Of a DNA stretch of 37,445 nt, positions 8,990 to 17,718 are shown one piece after another. A model generated the notes under the pieces. That model worked only from the letters and a program-made list of their open reading frames with translations, was not told the origin of the DNA and did no database searches. The stretch spans positions 1 to 37,445 of the forward strand of contig NZ_JABELE010000024.1 of NCBI RefSeq assembly GCF_013009345.1, written 5' to 3'. Each line of letters begins with the position of its first letter. Position 1 is the first letter of the stretch. The stretch is from Acinetobacter geminorum. Lineage in GTDB: Bacteria > Pseudomonadota > Gammaproteobacteria > Pseudomonadales > Moraxellaceae. The position numbers were made by a program, and so were the translations under genes.

Positions 8990-9028
8990 AATTGTTATTG
9001 TTCGTTATATCGAACAAAATTAACAATT
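8990..9028. promoter_or_regulatory. 39-bp nested inverted repeat (operator-like)
   Basis: The inner arms TTGTTCG (8998-9004) and CGAACAA (9011-9017) flank TTATAT. The outer arms AATTGTTA (8990-8997) and TAACAATT (9021-9028) continue the symmetry, with a 3-nt bulge. It begins 14 bp upstream of the minus-strand start at 8976. The hyphenated palindrome resembles TetR-type operators, or it may form a leader hairpin. The remainder of 9029-9242 is AT-rich promoter DNA without a gene. Confidence 0.5.
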
Positions 9029-9242
9029 TTTTAAACATGTCGCAATGTTATGAATAGATTTCCCGACAATTAACATTGATCAATTTAAAACCAGAAATAT
9101 TTCACAAGCATTTAGTGAATATTCAAGTTGTTTTATAGATTTTTATCTCAGACTTGTACGACACTGCTAAATCACTTACTGTGATTTTATAATTTTCTAT
9201 AATTGATTTTAGTTATAAATAAACACCATTCGAGGTGAAATA

Positions 9243-9737
9243 ATGCTTCAGTACTGCTGCCAACTATTAGAAGATCGCCAACTCAAAATCGCCTTTATTG
9301 AAAGCGCCAGTTCCGGTTATTTAACAAGTCAGTTTTCTATTCACAAAAATAGTGGTGCAGATATTTTACTGGGTGGCTTAGTTAGCTACGACCCAAGCAT
9401 TAAAATTAGTATTTTAAATATCGATCCAAAGTTAATAGAGACTTACACAGCGGAGTCACCGCAAGTCACAGAGGAAATGTGTAGACTGGGTCAAAACCTA
9501 TTTCAACAAGCTGATATTATTGTCAGTTGTACTGGGCTATTAAAATCTGGCGGAAGTGAAACCCCAGAAAAACCTGTGGGCACCTTTTTTATTTGCATTT
9601 CTTACCAACAGCATATTTATCATTATCGTTATTTTTTATCTGGTCACTCAGAACAAAAGTTAAAGACATTAACTCAGAAAGTTTCAGATGCCATAATTGC
9701 TTTACTCACATCAACCATAAAAACTGATTCAACATAA
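9243..9737 (+). CDS. CinA C-terminal domain protein (PncC-like nicotinamide-nucleotide amidohydrolase family)
   Basis: 164 aa, the length of a stand-alone PncC/CinA-C protein. PncC deamidates nicotinamide mononucleotide in pyridine nucleotide recycling. Conserved points: IESASSGYLTSQF in place of AESCTGG, keeping the nucleophilic Ser after Glu; VSYDPSIK, matching the conserved Lys region; and CTGLLKSGGSETPEKPVGTFF, matching GIAGPxGGSxEKPVGT. The Thr-Gly-Gly after the nucleophile has changed to Ser-Ser-Gly, so activity should not be assumed. GAGGTG lies 6 nt before the ATG, a strong start. Gene is single, closed by a terminator shared with clpB. Confidence 0.85.
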   Translation: MLQYCCQLLEDRQLKIAFIESASSGYLTSQFSIHKNSGADILLGGLVSYDPSIKISILNIDPKLIETYTAESPQVTEEMCRLGQNLFQQADIIVSCTGLLKSGGSETPEKPVGTFFICISYQQHIYHYRYFLSGHSEQKLKTLTQKVSDAIIALLTSTIKTDST

Positions 9738-9738
9738 A

Positions 9739-9768
9739 AAAAGAGAATATGTTTCCATATTCTCTTTT
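9739..9768. terminator. Bidirectional terminator between cinA-like gene and clpB
   Basis: Perfect 13-bp stem (9739-9751 with 9756-9768), TTTC loop, A-run before and T-run after. It serves both convergent genes. Confidence 0.9.
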
Positions 9769-9787
9769 CGGTTTTAGCAGAAAAAGC

Positions 9788-12367
9788 TTAACTCAGTTTC
9801 ATTTTATCGAAGACTAAATGCCCATTTTCGCCTTTAACTAGAATAGTATCACCTGCGACAAAATCACCCGACAAGATTTTTTGTGCTAATGTGTTTTCAA
9901 TCTGTTGTTGAATCGCACGTTTCAATGGACGCGCACCATATACAGGATCGAAACCAGCATCAATCAATAAATCAAAAGCAGTGTCATCTACAGTTAAACT
10001 CATGTCACGATCAACAAGACGCGAACGTAATCGATCCAACTGAATATCGGCAATGCCACGAATTTGTGCTTTTTTGAGTGAATGGAAAATCACAAGCTCA
10101 TCAATCCGGTTAATAAATTCCGGACGGAAATGCTGACTTACCGCATTCATTACAATGGTACGCACTTCATCGTCTGTTGCACCCTCGCCTAGCTCACGTA
10201 CATCTTGTGAACCTAAGTTCGAAGTCATCACAATTACCGTATTTTTAAAGTCTACTACTCGACCTTGTGAGTCGGTTAAGCGACCATCATCCAATACTTG
10301 GAGCAAGATATTGAATACATCTGGATGCGCTTTTTCAACCTCATCAAACAACACCACACTATATGGCTTACGGCGAACAGCTTCAGTTAAAACACCACCT
10401 TCTTCATAACCCACATATCCTGGAGGTGCACCAACCAAACGGCTAACCGAATGTTTCTCCATGAATTCACTCATGTCGATACGAATCATGGCATCATCAC
10501 TATCAAACAAGAAGTTAGCCAGCGCTTTAGTCAACTCAGTTTTACCAACACCTGTTGGACCCAAGAACAAGAACGAACCACTAGGACGATTCGGGTCAGA
10601 CAAACCGGCACGTGAACGACGTACTGCATTCGATACCGCAACAACTGCTTCATCTTGCCCCACAACACGGTCATGTAAGAACTCTTCCATATGAAGGAGT
10701 TTTTCACGCTCGCCTTGCATCATTTTAGCAACCGGAATACCTGTTGCAGCACTAACAACTTCAGCAATTTCATTTTCAGTCACTTTAGTACGAATCAGTT
10801 TTGGCTCTTCGTTTTCTTCTGCAACCTCGTCTTGCTCGAGTTGCTTTTGCAACTCTGGAATTACGCCATACTGTAAACGTGCTGCCTCAGCCAAATCACC
10901 TTCACGCTGAGCTTTCTCAAAAGCAATACGCGCTTTATCAAGTTCCACCTGAGCCTGTTTAGTACCTTCTACTAAAGTTTTTTCAGACTTCCAGATTTCT
11001 TCAAGATCGTTGTATTCTTTCTCGACTTCAGCAATCTGTTTTTCAAGATGAGTGACTTCAGCTTTACTGCCGACATCTTCATCTTTTTTCACAGCTTCCA
11101 ATTGCATTTTCAACTGGATTAAACGGCGATCAAGCTTATCAAGTGCTTCAGGTTTAGAGTCAATCTCCATTTTGATACGAGAAGCTGCTTCATCAATCAA
11201 ATCAATTGCCTTGTCTGGTAATTGACGATCGGTGATGTAACGATGAGACATTTTCGCCGCAGCAATAATCGCAGAGTCTAAAATTTGCACACCATGGTGA
11301 GTAGCATATTTTTCTTTGAGTCCACGTAAAATTGCAATCGTATCTTCAACACTTGGTTCATCAACCAGTACTTTCTGGAAACGACGCTCTAAAGCAGCAT
11401 CTTTTTCAATGTATTGGCGATATTCATCTAAGGTTGTCGCACCCACACAGCGCAATTCACCACGTGCTAATGCAGGTTTTAACATATTCCCTGCATCCAT
11501 TGCGCCATCGCCTTTACCAGCGCCTACAAGCGTATGTAACTCATCAATAAACAGGATGATTTCGCCTTCGTGTTTCGCCAAATCTTTTAAAACTGCTTTT
11601 AAGCGTTCTTCAAACTCACCACGATATTTAGCACCAGCCAGTAATGAACCCAAGTCGAGGGATAAAACACGTTTATTTTTTAATCCCTCTGGCACTTCGC
11701 CATTCACAATACGCTGTGCCAAACCTTCAACAATAGCGGTTTTACCAACACCCGGCTCACCAATAAGAACAGGATTGTTTTTGGTACGACGCGATAACAC
11801 CTGAATGGTACGGCGAATTTCATCATCACGCCCAATGACAGGATCAAGTTTTCCAGATAAAGCACGCTCTGTTAAATCAATCGTATATTTATTAAGTGAG
11901 TCACGTTGGTCTTCGTGATTATTACTCATGACTTTGTCATTACCTCGAATATGTTCAATTACTTTGCGTAAACTGTCAGGAGTTACGCCTACCGCACTTA
12001 AAATACTTTTAGTTTCGCCGGTCTCTGCCAAACCCAACAACACCCAGTCAGTTGATAAAAATTCATCACCTGCTTTCTGTGCATATCTGTCTGCCAAATT
12101 AAGTGCTTTTACCGCTTCTGGGTTTAAGTTGACATCACCTGTTGGATTGGCAATTGTCGGTGCATCTTTTATAGCCTGTTCAAGTTTCTGTTTAAGTTCA
12201 GGTAACCGTGCACCTGCTTGTTGCAACAAGCTAATATTTGATGGCTCTTCTAACAAGGTAGACAAAATATGAATACCTGCGATAGCTGTATGGTCCTTAC
12301 CCATCGCTAAAGATTGAGCATCTGAGAGGGCTTGCTGCAAGCGGTTTGTAAATTTCTCAAAACGCAT
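9788..12367 (-). CDS. clpB: ATP-dependent chaperone ClpB
   Basis: 859 aa, full family length. A cytosolic hexameric AAA+ disaggregase that threads aggregated proteins with DnaK help. Order of domains: N-domain (about 1-145), AAA1 with Walker A GEPGVGKT and Walker B LFIDELH, the coiled-coil M-domain (about 410-525, LDRRLIQLKMQLEAVKKDED onward), then AAA2 with GPTGVGKT, VVLFDEVEKAH and the sensor-2 region GARPLKRAI. Pore-loop segments (KYRGEFEERL; GYVGYEEGG) are intact. GAGGAA precedes the ATG. A sigma32-type promoter is readable upstream, so heat induction is expected. Monocistronic. Confidence 0.98.
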   Translation of the reverse strand: MRFEKFTNRLQQALSDAQSLAMGKDHTAIAGIHILSTLLEEPSNISLLQQAGARLPELKQKLEQAIKDAPTIANPTGDVNLNPEAVKALNLADRYAQKAGDEFLSTDWVLLGLAETGETKSILSAVGVTPDSLRKVIEHIRGNDKVMSNNHEDQRDSLNKYTIDLTERALSGKLDPVIGRDDEIRRTIQVLSRRTKNNPVLIGEPGVGKTAIVEGLAQRIVNGEVPEGLKNKRVLSLDLGSLLAGAKYRGEFEERLKAVLKDLAKHEGEIILFIDELHTLVGAGKGDGAMDAGNMLKPALARGELRCVGATTLDEYRQYIEKDAALERRFQKVLVDEPSVEDTIAILRGLKEKYATHHGVQILDSAIIAAAKMSHRYITDRQLPDKAIDLIDEAASRIKMEIDSKPEALDKLDRRLIQLKMQLEAVKKDEDVGSKAEVTHLEKQIAEVEKEYNDLEEIWKSEKTLVEGTKQAQVELDKARIAFEKAQREGDLAEAARLQYGVIPELQKQLEQDEVAEENEEPKLIRTKVTENEIAEVVSAATGIPVAKMMQGEREKLLHMEEFLHDRVVGQDEAVVAVSNAVRRSRAGLSDPNRPSGSFLFLGPTGVGKTELTKALANFLFDSDDAMIRIDMSEFMEKHSVSRLVGAPPGYVGYEEGGVLTEAVRRKPYSVVLFDEVEKAHPDVFNILLQVLDDGRLTDSQGRVVDFKNTVIVMTSNLGSQDVRELGEGATDDEVRTIVMNAVSQHFRPEFINRIDELVIFHSLKKAQIRGIADIQLDRLRSRLVDRDMSLTVDDTAFDLLIDAGFDPVYGARPLKRAIQQQIENTLAQKILSGDFVAGDTILVKGENGHLVFDKMKLS

Positions 12368-12404
12368 TCTTGTTATTCCTCACAACAAATTTGTACTTGT
12401 CTAA

Positions 12405-12433
12405 TAGATGGGAACACTTCTTCGAATTTCAAA
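12405..12433 (-). promoter_or_regulatory. Sigma32 (heat-shock) promoter of clpB
   Basis: On the minus strand TTTGAAA (complement of 12427-12433) is followed after exactly 14 nt by CCCATCTA (complement of 12405-12412). The E. coli RpoH consensus is CTTGAAA, N13-15, CCCCATnT. It lies 38 bp upstream of the clpB ATG. The remaining intergenic DNA to 12660 is AT-rich and must hold the promoter of the divergent M23 gene. Confidence 0.8.
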
Positions 12434-12660
12434 TAAATTTTTATATATTTTTCATAATGTTATAAAAATAACAATGAGTAAAACTCCATTATAATATGGG
12501 ATTGTTTTGTATATATTTCAAGTACAGTTCAGCTACATTTTATTAAAATGCTTGAATATTTAGATTCATGCTTATTCTTACTACGCTTTTCACAAAGTCT
12601 TCATTGAGAATTTAGTGATTAAGCTTTAGTTTATCTTGCTAGTTTCCTACTCGTCTTGAA

Positions 12661-13476
12661 ATGAAAATGCACTTTAAACACTTTATATTAACAACAACTT
12701 GTCTTTTTACTTCAGCACTGGCAATCGCTCAGCTCCCACAAGACTCCAGACGACCTGGTGGAATTGCAGTTGTTCCTCTAACTACTGATATTACTCAGGT
12801 CACTTTTCAACAAAAGCCTGTTTTAATTAGTCAAGAAGGTCAGCAGCGTTATGCTGTTCTTGGTATTCCATTATCTACTCCAATCGGCAGTATTCAACTC
12901 GACACAAATAAAGCCCCGATCCAAATAGAAATTAAGTCTTATCCTTACGCAGAACAACGAATTAAAGTCACTAACCAAGATTACGTGAACCCTAACCAAA
13001 GTCAATTAGACCGCTACGCTCAAGAAGCGAAAGAACAAAATGATGTATATAGTTCATTTAGACAGAGCTCATGGCAAACCCTTCCAACATTTATACGTCC
13101 AACTTCAGGAAAATTTAGCAACTCTTTCGGGAGAAAACGTTTCTTTAATGGTGAAGAACGAGCACCCCACTCAGGCTTAGATATTCCTGCGCCAGTAGGA
13201 CAAAAAGTAGTTGCGCCCGCAGATGGTGTCGTTGTCCAAACTGGATCTTATTTTTTTAATGGTCAAACAGTGTTGATTGATCATGGTCAAGGCCTCATCA
13301 GCATGTTCTGCCATTTAAGTGCAATTAAAGTTAAGAAAGACCAGCATATCCGCCAAGGAGAAACATTAGGTTTAGTAGGCAAAACTGGACGAGTGACAGG
13401 CCCTCACCTGCATTGGGGCATGAGCCTTAATAATGCTCGGGTAGATCCTCAGCTTTTCCTAAATACAGCTCGTTAA
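12661..13476 (+). CDS. M23 family zinc metallopeptidase (periplasmic, LytM-type)
   Basis: 271 aa. Signal peptide with hydrophobic core FILTTTCLFTSALA and likely cleavage at AIA-QLPQ (about residue 23). The N-terminal half is a beta-rich region of unknown role. The C-terminal half (about 150-265) is a LytM/M23 domain with its zinc ligands intact: HSGLDIPAP (H-x3-D) and HLHWG (HxH). It would cut peptide cross-links in peptidoglycan. It resembles the Gram-negative M23 peptidases with a ~120-residue leading domain. No good Shine-Dalgarno is seen; an ATG two codons on (12667) is an alternative start. Its stop overlaps that of the convergent GNAT gene. Confidence 0.9.
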   Translation: MKMHFKHFILTTTCLFTSALAIAQLPQDSRRPGGIAVVPLTTDITQVTFQQKPVLISQEGQQRYAVLGIPLSTPIGSIQLDTNKAPIQIEIKSYPYAEQRIKVTNQDYVNPNQSQLDRYAQEAKEQNDVYSSFRQSSWQTLPTFIRPTSGKFSNSFGRKRFFNGEERAPHSGLDIPAPVGQKVVAPADGVVVQTGSYFFNGQTVLIDHGQGLISMFCHLSAIKVKKDQHIRQGETLGLVGKTGRVTGPHLHWGMSLNNARVDPQLFLNTAR

Positions 13477-13904
13477 TTTAAAGCTTTACGAAAATACTTT
13501 GGTGCTTCGACGTAGCCTTCTCTTAGGTAAAATTGATGTGCCAAAGGTCTTTGCATTCCTGAATGCAGTTCCATTCGATCACAACCACGTTGTCTTGCCA
13601 ATTTCTCAGCCTGCTGCAAAAGTAAATCTCCAACACCTTTACTTCGTATATTTTCATCAACACACAGATAGCATATTTTGGCAAAGTCACCTTGCAAGGC
13701 TATTTGTGGAATAAAGTAGAGAGATAAAAAACCATAAATTTTACCCCTCTCTTCAGCAATCAAAATTTGTGAATTAGAGTCATTATGGAGTATCTCAAAT
13801 TTTTCTTGAATAAGAGCAAAAGGCTGTGGGTATCCCATCTGTTTAAGTAGATCACATATTGCTTGAATATCTTCCGATTTAGCAGAACGAATATGCACTT
13901 TCAT
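13473..13904 (-). CDS. GNAT family N-acetyltransferase
   Basis: 143 aa, one GNAT domain. The acetyl-CoA pyrophosphate loop is ENIRSKGVGDLLLQQAEKLA (R-x2-G-x-G), followed by CDRMELHSG and the C-terminal HQFYLREGYVEAPKYFRK, typical of motifs A and B. Small-molecule or protein acetylation is the family role; substrate unknown. AGAGGAACA lies just before the ATG. The 3' end overlaps that of the M23 gene by 4 bp on the other strand, leaving no room for a terminator between them. Confidence 0.9.
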   Translation of the reverse strand: MKVHIRSAKSEDIQAICDLLKQMGYPQPFALIQEKFEILHNDSNSQILIAEERGKIYGFLSLYFIPQIALQGDFAKICYLCVDENIRSKGVGDLLLQQAEKLARQRGCDRMELHSGMQRPLAHQFYLREGYVEAPKYFRKALN

Positions 13905-13941
13905 TGTTCCTCTTATTTTTTAGTTATTTTTGATAATAAAA

Positions 13942-13962
13942 AAGCCAACTCTATGTCAGCTT
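13942..13962 (-). terminator. Intrinsic terminator of the OsmC-family gene
   Basis: On the minus strand an 8-bp stem with two G-U pairs (13955-13962 with 13942-13949) closes a 5-nt loop and is followed by TTTTTTATT. It lies 31 nt after the stop at 13993. Confidence 0.65.
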
Positions 13963-13992
13963 CTTTTAATTTTTAGCTATCAAACAAGTGCC

Positions 13993-14415
13993 TTATTCAG
14001 CTTCAATAATTTCAAAGTCATGTGTAATTTCTACACCACCATCAGAAAGCATTTTACTTGCTGAACAATATTTCTCGGCAGACAACTCAACTGCTTTTGC
14101 AACTTGCTTTTCTTTCACAGCTTTACCCGTTACCACAAAATGTAGGTGAATTTTAGTAAAGACAGCCGGAATTGTGTCAGCACGCTCAGCTTTTAAGTTA
14201 CATACAACATTCGTCACATCTTGGCGAGATTTCTTTAAAATGGTCACAATATCAAACGAAGCACACCCACCAAGTCCCATTAATAACAGCTCCATGGGAC
14301 GTGGACCACGGTTTTCACCACCATACTCAGGTGAGCCATCCATAATGACACTATGCCCACTATCTGATTTCGCTTCAAAAGCAACATTCTCTAGCCAATG
14401 TACACTTGTTTGCAT
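13993..14415 (-). CDS. OsmC family protein (YhfA-like)
   Basis: 140 aa. OsmC-fold proteins are homodimeric thiol peroxidases or related redox proteins. Both conserved Cys are present: GLGGCASFDIV (about residue 52) and EKYCSASKML (about residue 116). The RPMELLLMGLGGC segment and the absence of the longer Ohr signature place it in the YhfA-like branch rather than Ohr. TAGGTAG precedes the ATG. It is divergent from vfr/crp across a 438-bp gap. In enterobacteria yhfA also sits next to crp, so this neighbourhood is conserved. Confidence 0.9.
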   Translation of the reverse strand: MQTSVHWLENVAFEAKSDSGHSVIMDGSPEYGGENRGPRPMELLLMGLGGCASFDIVTILKKSRQDVTNVVCNLKAERADTIPAVFTKIHLHFVVTGKAVKEKQVAKAVELSAEKYCSASKMLSDGGVEITHDFEIIEAE

Positions 14416-14853
14416 TGCAACTACCTAAAAAAAATTATAAATTTAAGTAGGGTCTTTTGACATTTCATCTATGGATTGCGTTATAGCTAAAAATTAATCC
14501 AAATAAGACGCAAAACCCAGACAATGGCAATCCTTTGTCCAGTTTTGTAATAAAGTTTGTGAAATTTCAGCCATAATCTGAGTTGCAATAAAAGCAGCGC
14601 AGGCTTAGCGCAAGACCAAGTTATTTTGTACGTTCCGTTGTTAAGATCTATTTATTTAGAATGACTAAATTTCATAGTTCTTATTAGGTACGTCTAAAAG
14701 AATTGTCTTATGTCGCAACCATCTGTGAAATGTCAACAGGCCCTTGTTTTGTACACTAACATAAAATGAGTTGATAAGGAATTTCATCTCTTCTGTGTAA
14801 TAGCTCATCTCGGGCTTGTGTGAATTGTTTACCCTATTCGGAACATATTAAGC
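14416..14853. promoter_or_regulatory. 438-bp gap between divergent osmC-like gene and vfr/crp
   Basis: No credible gene on either strand. The right part must hold the vfr/crp promoter and a long leader. I see TGTGA half-sites at 14558-14562, 14724-14728 and 14819-14823, none with a good TCACA partner at the right spacing. They could be weak CRP sites for autoregulation, as known for E. coli crp, but this is speculative. A small RNA cannot be excluded. Confidence 0.35.
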
Positions 14854-15561
14854 ATGACTTCAAATTTTTCACAACTCAGCACAGATGCTTTATCCCCGGG
14901 GCAACTACCTGAATCCGTTAAAGCATTGTTAAAACGTGCTCACATCAACAGATATCCAAAACGAACCACAATTGTTGATGCCGGAACAGAGTCAAAATCT
15001 TTATATTTAATTTTAAAAGGCTCAGTTTCAATTATTTTACGTGAAGATGATGAACGTGAAATTGTTGTTGCATATTTAAATCCGGGAGATTTCTTTGGGG
15101 AAATGGGGCTTTTCGAACCGAACCCTCAACGTACAGCCGAAGTTCGTACGCGCGATGTCTGTGAAATTGCAGAAATTTCATATGACAACTTTCACGAACT
15201 TAGCAAACAATATCCAGACTTAAGCTATGCTGTTTTTGCACAATTAGTTCGCCGTCTAAAAAATACCACGCGTAAAATGACTGATCTGGCATTCATTGAT
15301 GTGTCTGGTCGTATTGCACGTTGTTTGATCGATCTATCTTCTCAACCAGAAGCAATGATTTTGCCAAATGGACGTCAAATTCGCATTACTCGTCAAGAAA
15401 TTGGCCGTATTGTGGGATGCTCACGCGAGATGGTTGGTCGTGTACTCAAAACCTTAGAAGATCAAGGTATGATCCAGACAGATGGTAAAGCTATTCTTAT
15501 TTTTGATACTTCATTAGAAGAAAACTCTGTTTCTGATGAAGACTACGACGATGAAGAATAA
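14854..15561 (+). CDS. vfr: Vfr/CRP-type cAMP-binding transcription regulator
   Basis: 235 aa. The N-terminal cyclic-nucleotide domain (about 25-145) contains the phosphate-binding cassette GDFFGEMGLFEPNPQRTAEV, with the Arg-Thr pair that contacts cAMP. The C-terminal winged helix-turn-helix is ITRQEIGRIVGCSREMVGRVLKTLEDQGMI, with the RE--GR recognition-helix residues of CRP that read TGTGA sites. Compared with E. coli CRP (210 aa) it has a longer N-terminus and a 15-residue acidic tail (EENSVSDEDYDDEE). The start is chosen on the ATG with a weak GGAAC ahead. It is closed by a strong UUCG terminator. Confidence 0.93.
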   Translation: MTSNFSQLSTDALSPGQLPESVKALLKRAHINRYPKRTTIVDAGTESKSLYLILKGSVSIILREDDEREIVVAYLNPGDFFGEMGLFEPNPQRTAEVRTRDVCEIAEISYDNFHELSKQYPDLSYAVFAQLVRRLKNTTRKMTDLAFIDVSGRIARCLIDLSSQPEAMILPNGRQIRITRQEIGRIVGCSREMVGRVLKTLEDQGMIQTDGKAILIFDTSLEENSVSDEDYDDEE

Positions 15562-15579
15562 CATTCATTAAATTTTAAT

Positions 15580-15605
15580 AAAAAGCAAACTTCGGTTTGC
15601 TTTTT
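15580..15605 (+). terminator. Intrinsic terminator of vfr/crp
   Basis: Perfect 11-bp stem (15580-15590 with 15595-15605) closed by a TTCG tetraloop and followed by T's. Confidence 0.95.
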
Positions 15606-15719
15606 TTATATGCAACAATGAGTTAATACACAAAACTTACAAACTATTCTAAATTTATGATTTAAGTTGAATACATATTCTCCGTTAGGCTAACTCAAAA
15701 TTTCCAAGGATTTCACTGT

Positions 15720-16769
15720 ATGCAATTTAATTCGCTTAGTCGCACAGGCATTAAACTTCCAGAAATTTGTTTAGGCACCATGACATTTGGTGAGCAAAAC
15801 TCCCAACAAGAAGCTTTTGAACAACTCAATTATGCCTTGGCACATGGTTTATATTTTTGGGATACAGCAGAGATGTATTCTGTTCCCCCAAAACCCGAAA
15901 CTTACGGTGCAACTGAAACTATTATTGGCAATTGGTTTGCCCAGCATGGGCAACGCGACAAAGTTTTTCTCGCATCTAAAATTGCAGGTCCAGGCTTTGG
16001 AGGAACGCACATTAGAGAAGGCCATACCCGCTTTAACAGCGACCATATTGCCAAAGCACTAGATGGTTCACTTAAACGCCTCCAAACGGACTATATCGAT
16101 CTTTATCAACTACATTGGCCTGAACGTCATACCAACTTTTTTGGTACGCTCGCTTATGGCAATCAGCAAGCTGAAAATGATTACGCCACAACACCTCTAG
16201 AAGAAACTTTACTCGCTCTACAAGAAGAAATTAACCGTGGGCGCATTCGCTATATTGGTTTATCAAATGAAACGCCTTGGGGCACTATGAAATTTTTACA
16301 TTTGGCCGAAAAGCTAGGTGTCAGTAAATTTGTAAGTGTTCAAAACCCTTATAGTCTTCTTAACCGTACTTATGAAATAGGTATGTCTGAGATTGCCAAA
16401 TATGAAGATGTCGGCTTGCTCGCCTACTCTCCTCTGGCTTTTGGATACTTAACCGGCAAGTTTAGAAATGGCGCTCGTCCAGCTAATGCCCGTGTAACAT
16501 TATTTCCTCGTTTTAGCCGCTACAGTAACGCTCAAAGCGAATGGGCAACTGAACAATATGCACAGCTAGCAGAAAAACATGGGCTAAGCTTAACTCAAAT
16601 GGCCTTAGCTTTTATTAAACAAAAGTTCTTTGTGACAAGCACAATTATTGGTGCCACTAATTTAGACCAACTCAAAGAGAATATTCAGGCATTTGAGATT
16701 GAGTTGCCTAGTGAAGTCCTACAAGGTATTGAAGCCATCCATACCCAGCAACCCAACCCTGCTCCTTAA
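15720..16769 (+). CDS. NADP(H)-dependent aldo/keto reductase (Tas-like)
   Basis: 349 aa, (beta/alpha)8 barrel, cytosolic. The catalytic tetrad can be placed: Asp in WDTAEMY (about residue 48), Tyr in the same segment, Lys in FLASKIAG and His in YQLHWPERHT. The long loop after the active-site Tyr (SVPPKPETYGATE) and the LHWPER segment match the E. coli Tas branch. The C-terminal NADP-phosphate region ends with IIGATNLDQLKENI. The substrate is unknown; Tas itself was found by complementing tyrosine auxotrophy. AAGGA lies 10 nt before the ATG. Single gene with a downstream bidirectional terminator. Confidence 0.92.
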   Translation: MQFNSLSRTGIKLPEICLGTMTFGEQNSQQEAFEQLNYALAHGLYFWDTAEMYSVPPKPETYGATETIIGNWFAQHGQRDKVFLASKIAGPGFGGTHIREGHTRFNSDHIAKALDGSLKRLQTDYIDLYQLHWPERHTNFFGTLAYGNQQAENDYATTPLEETLLALQEEINRGRIRYIGLSNETPWGTMKFLHLAEKLGVSKFVSVQNPYSLLNRTYEIGMSEIAKYEDVGLLAYSPLAFGYLTGKFRNGARPANARVTLFPRFSRYSNAQSEWATEQYAQLAEKHGLSLTQMALAFIKQKFFVTSTIIGATNLDQLKENIQAFEIELPSEVLQGIEAIHTQQPNPAP

Positions 16770-16773
16770 ATAA

Positions 16774-16799
16774 AAAACGGATGCTTAAGCATCCGTTTT
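16774..16799. terminator. Bidirectional terminator between the aldo/keto reductase and M48 peptidase genes
   Basis: A perfect 26-bp palindrome: AAAACGGATGCTT followed directly by its complement, ending in TTTT. Confidence 0.92.
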
Positions 16800-16823
16800 C
16801 TTTATCTATATAAAATTTACATC

Positions 16824-17603
16824 TTATTTGCGGCTATTATAAACTGCCATTGCTGCAGGTAAGTTTTTACGCATATCACCGATACGCTGAGAGTTAGATG
16901 GGTGAGTAGACAAGAATGATGAACCACCACCACCTTCAAGCTTATTCATTTTTTCCCAAAGTGTAATCGCTGCATTTGGATTATAGCCTGCACGCGCCAT
17001 TAGCATTAAACCACCTTGGTCAGCACGACTTTCCAAGCTACGAGAATATGGTAAGCCCACACCCACTTGTGTACCTAACTGAGCAGCAGCAGTACCAAGC
17101 TGGCCTACATTATTACCCGCATAGCTTAAACCGATGCCTAGAGCTAAATCAGTTAAAGCCTGTGCACCGATTTTACTTTTTGCATGCTCTTCTAAAGCAT
17201 GTGTCATTTCATGTCCCATAACAGCTGCAATTTCAGCATCTGTCAGATTCAATTTATTCACAATACCTGTATAGAACACGACCTTGCCACCAGGTGCAAC
17301 GTAAGCATTAATCGTATCTGATTTCAACACCGCTAACTGCCAGCTAAATGGTTGACCAGTCTGATTCATCTGGTTCGCATATGGTTTTAAACGGTTGAAT
17401 ACAGCATTAATACGGTTATATGTACTAGAACTTGTATCGAGAGCACCCTTACCACGTGCTTCCTGCACCATCTTATTAAAACCTTGAGCAGATTGAGCAT
17501 TCAAGGTTGCAGTATCTGCACCCGCCATGTCCGCTACGGTTGCACAGCCAGAAATGGTCATCACGCTTGCTGCACACAAGCTTAAAAAGAGTTTTTTATT
17601 CAT
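16824..17603 (-). CDS. M48 family metallopeptidase, lipoprotein
   Basis: About 259 aa. Signal peptide II with lipobox ISGC at about residues 16-19, so the mature protein is lipid-anchored, probably in the outer membrane facing the periplasm. The zinc motif is HEMTH (MGHEMTHALEEH) and the third ligand Glu lies in LESRADQGG. Length and layout fit the LoiP/YcaL class, which degrade misfolded outer-membrane proteins. The HPSNSQRI segment near the C-terminus is also typical. ATG at 17603 is preferred because AGGTGA lies 8 nt ahead of it; the GTG at 17615 is inside that element. Confidence 0.92.
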   Translation of the reverse strand: MNKKLFLSLCAASVMTISGCATVADMAGADTATLNAQSAQGFNKMVQEARGKGALDTSSSTYNRINAVFNRLKPYANQMNQTGQPFSWQLAVLKSDTINAYVAPGGKVVFYTGIVNKLNLTDAEIAAVMGHEMTHALEEHAKSKIGAQALTDLALGIGLSYAGNNVGQLGTAAAQLGTQVGVGLPYSRSLESRADQGGLMLMARAGYNPNAAITLWEKMNKLEGGGGSSFLSTHPSNSQRIGDMRKNLPAAMAVYNSRK

Positions 17604-17718
17604 AACACGGATCACCTAAATCGATAAAAAGCTGTTTATTCTTTTGCACTTATTATAAGAAATACCAGTCACGCTTTGAATGTCTCATTTCTCCATGATC
17701 ATAGTATTTATGTAACGA

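Noticed and set aside
11316..11804. 162-residue plus-strand open frame inside clpB
   Set aside because: It lies antisense to the conserved AAA1 domain, has low-complexity Ser/Pro/Thr composition and no ribosome site.
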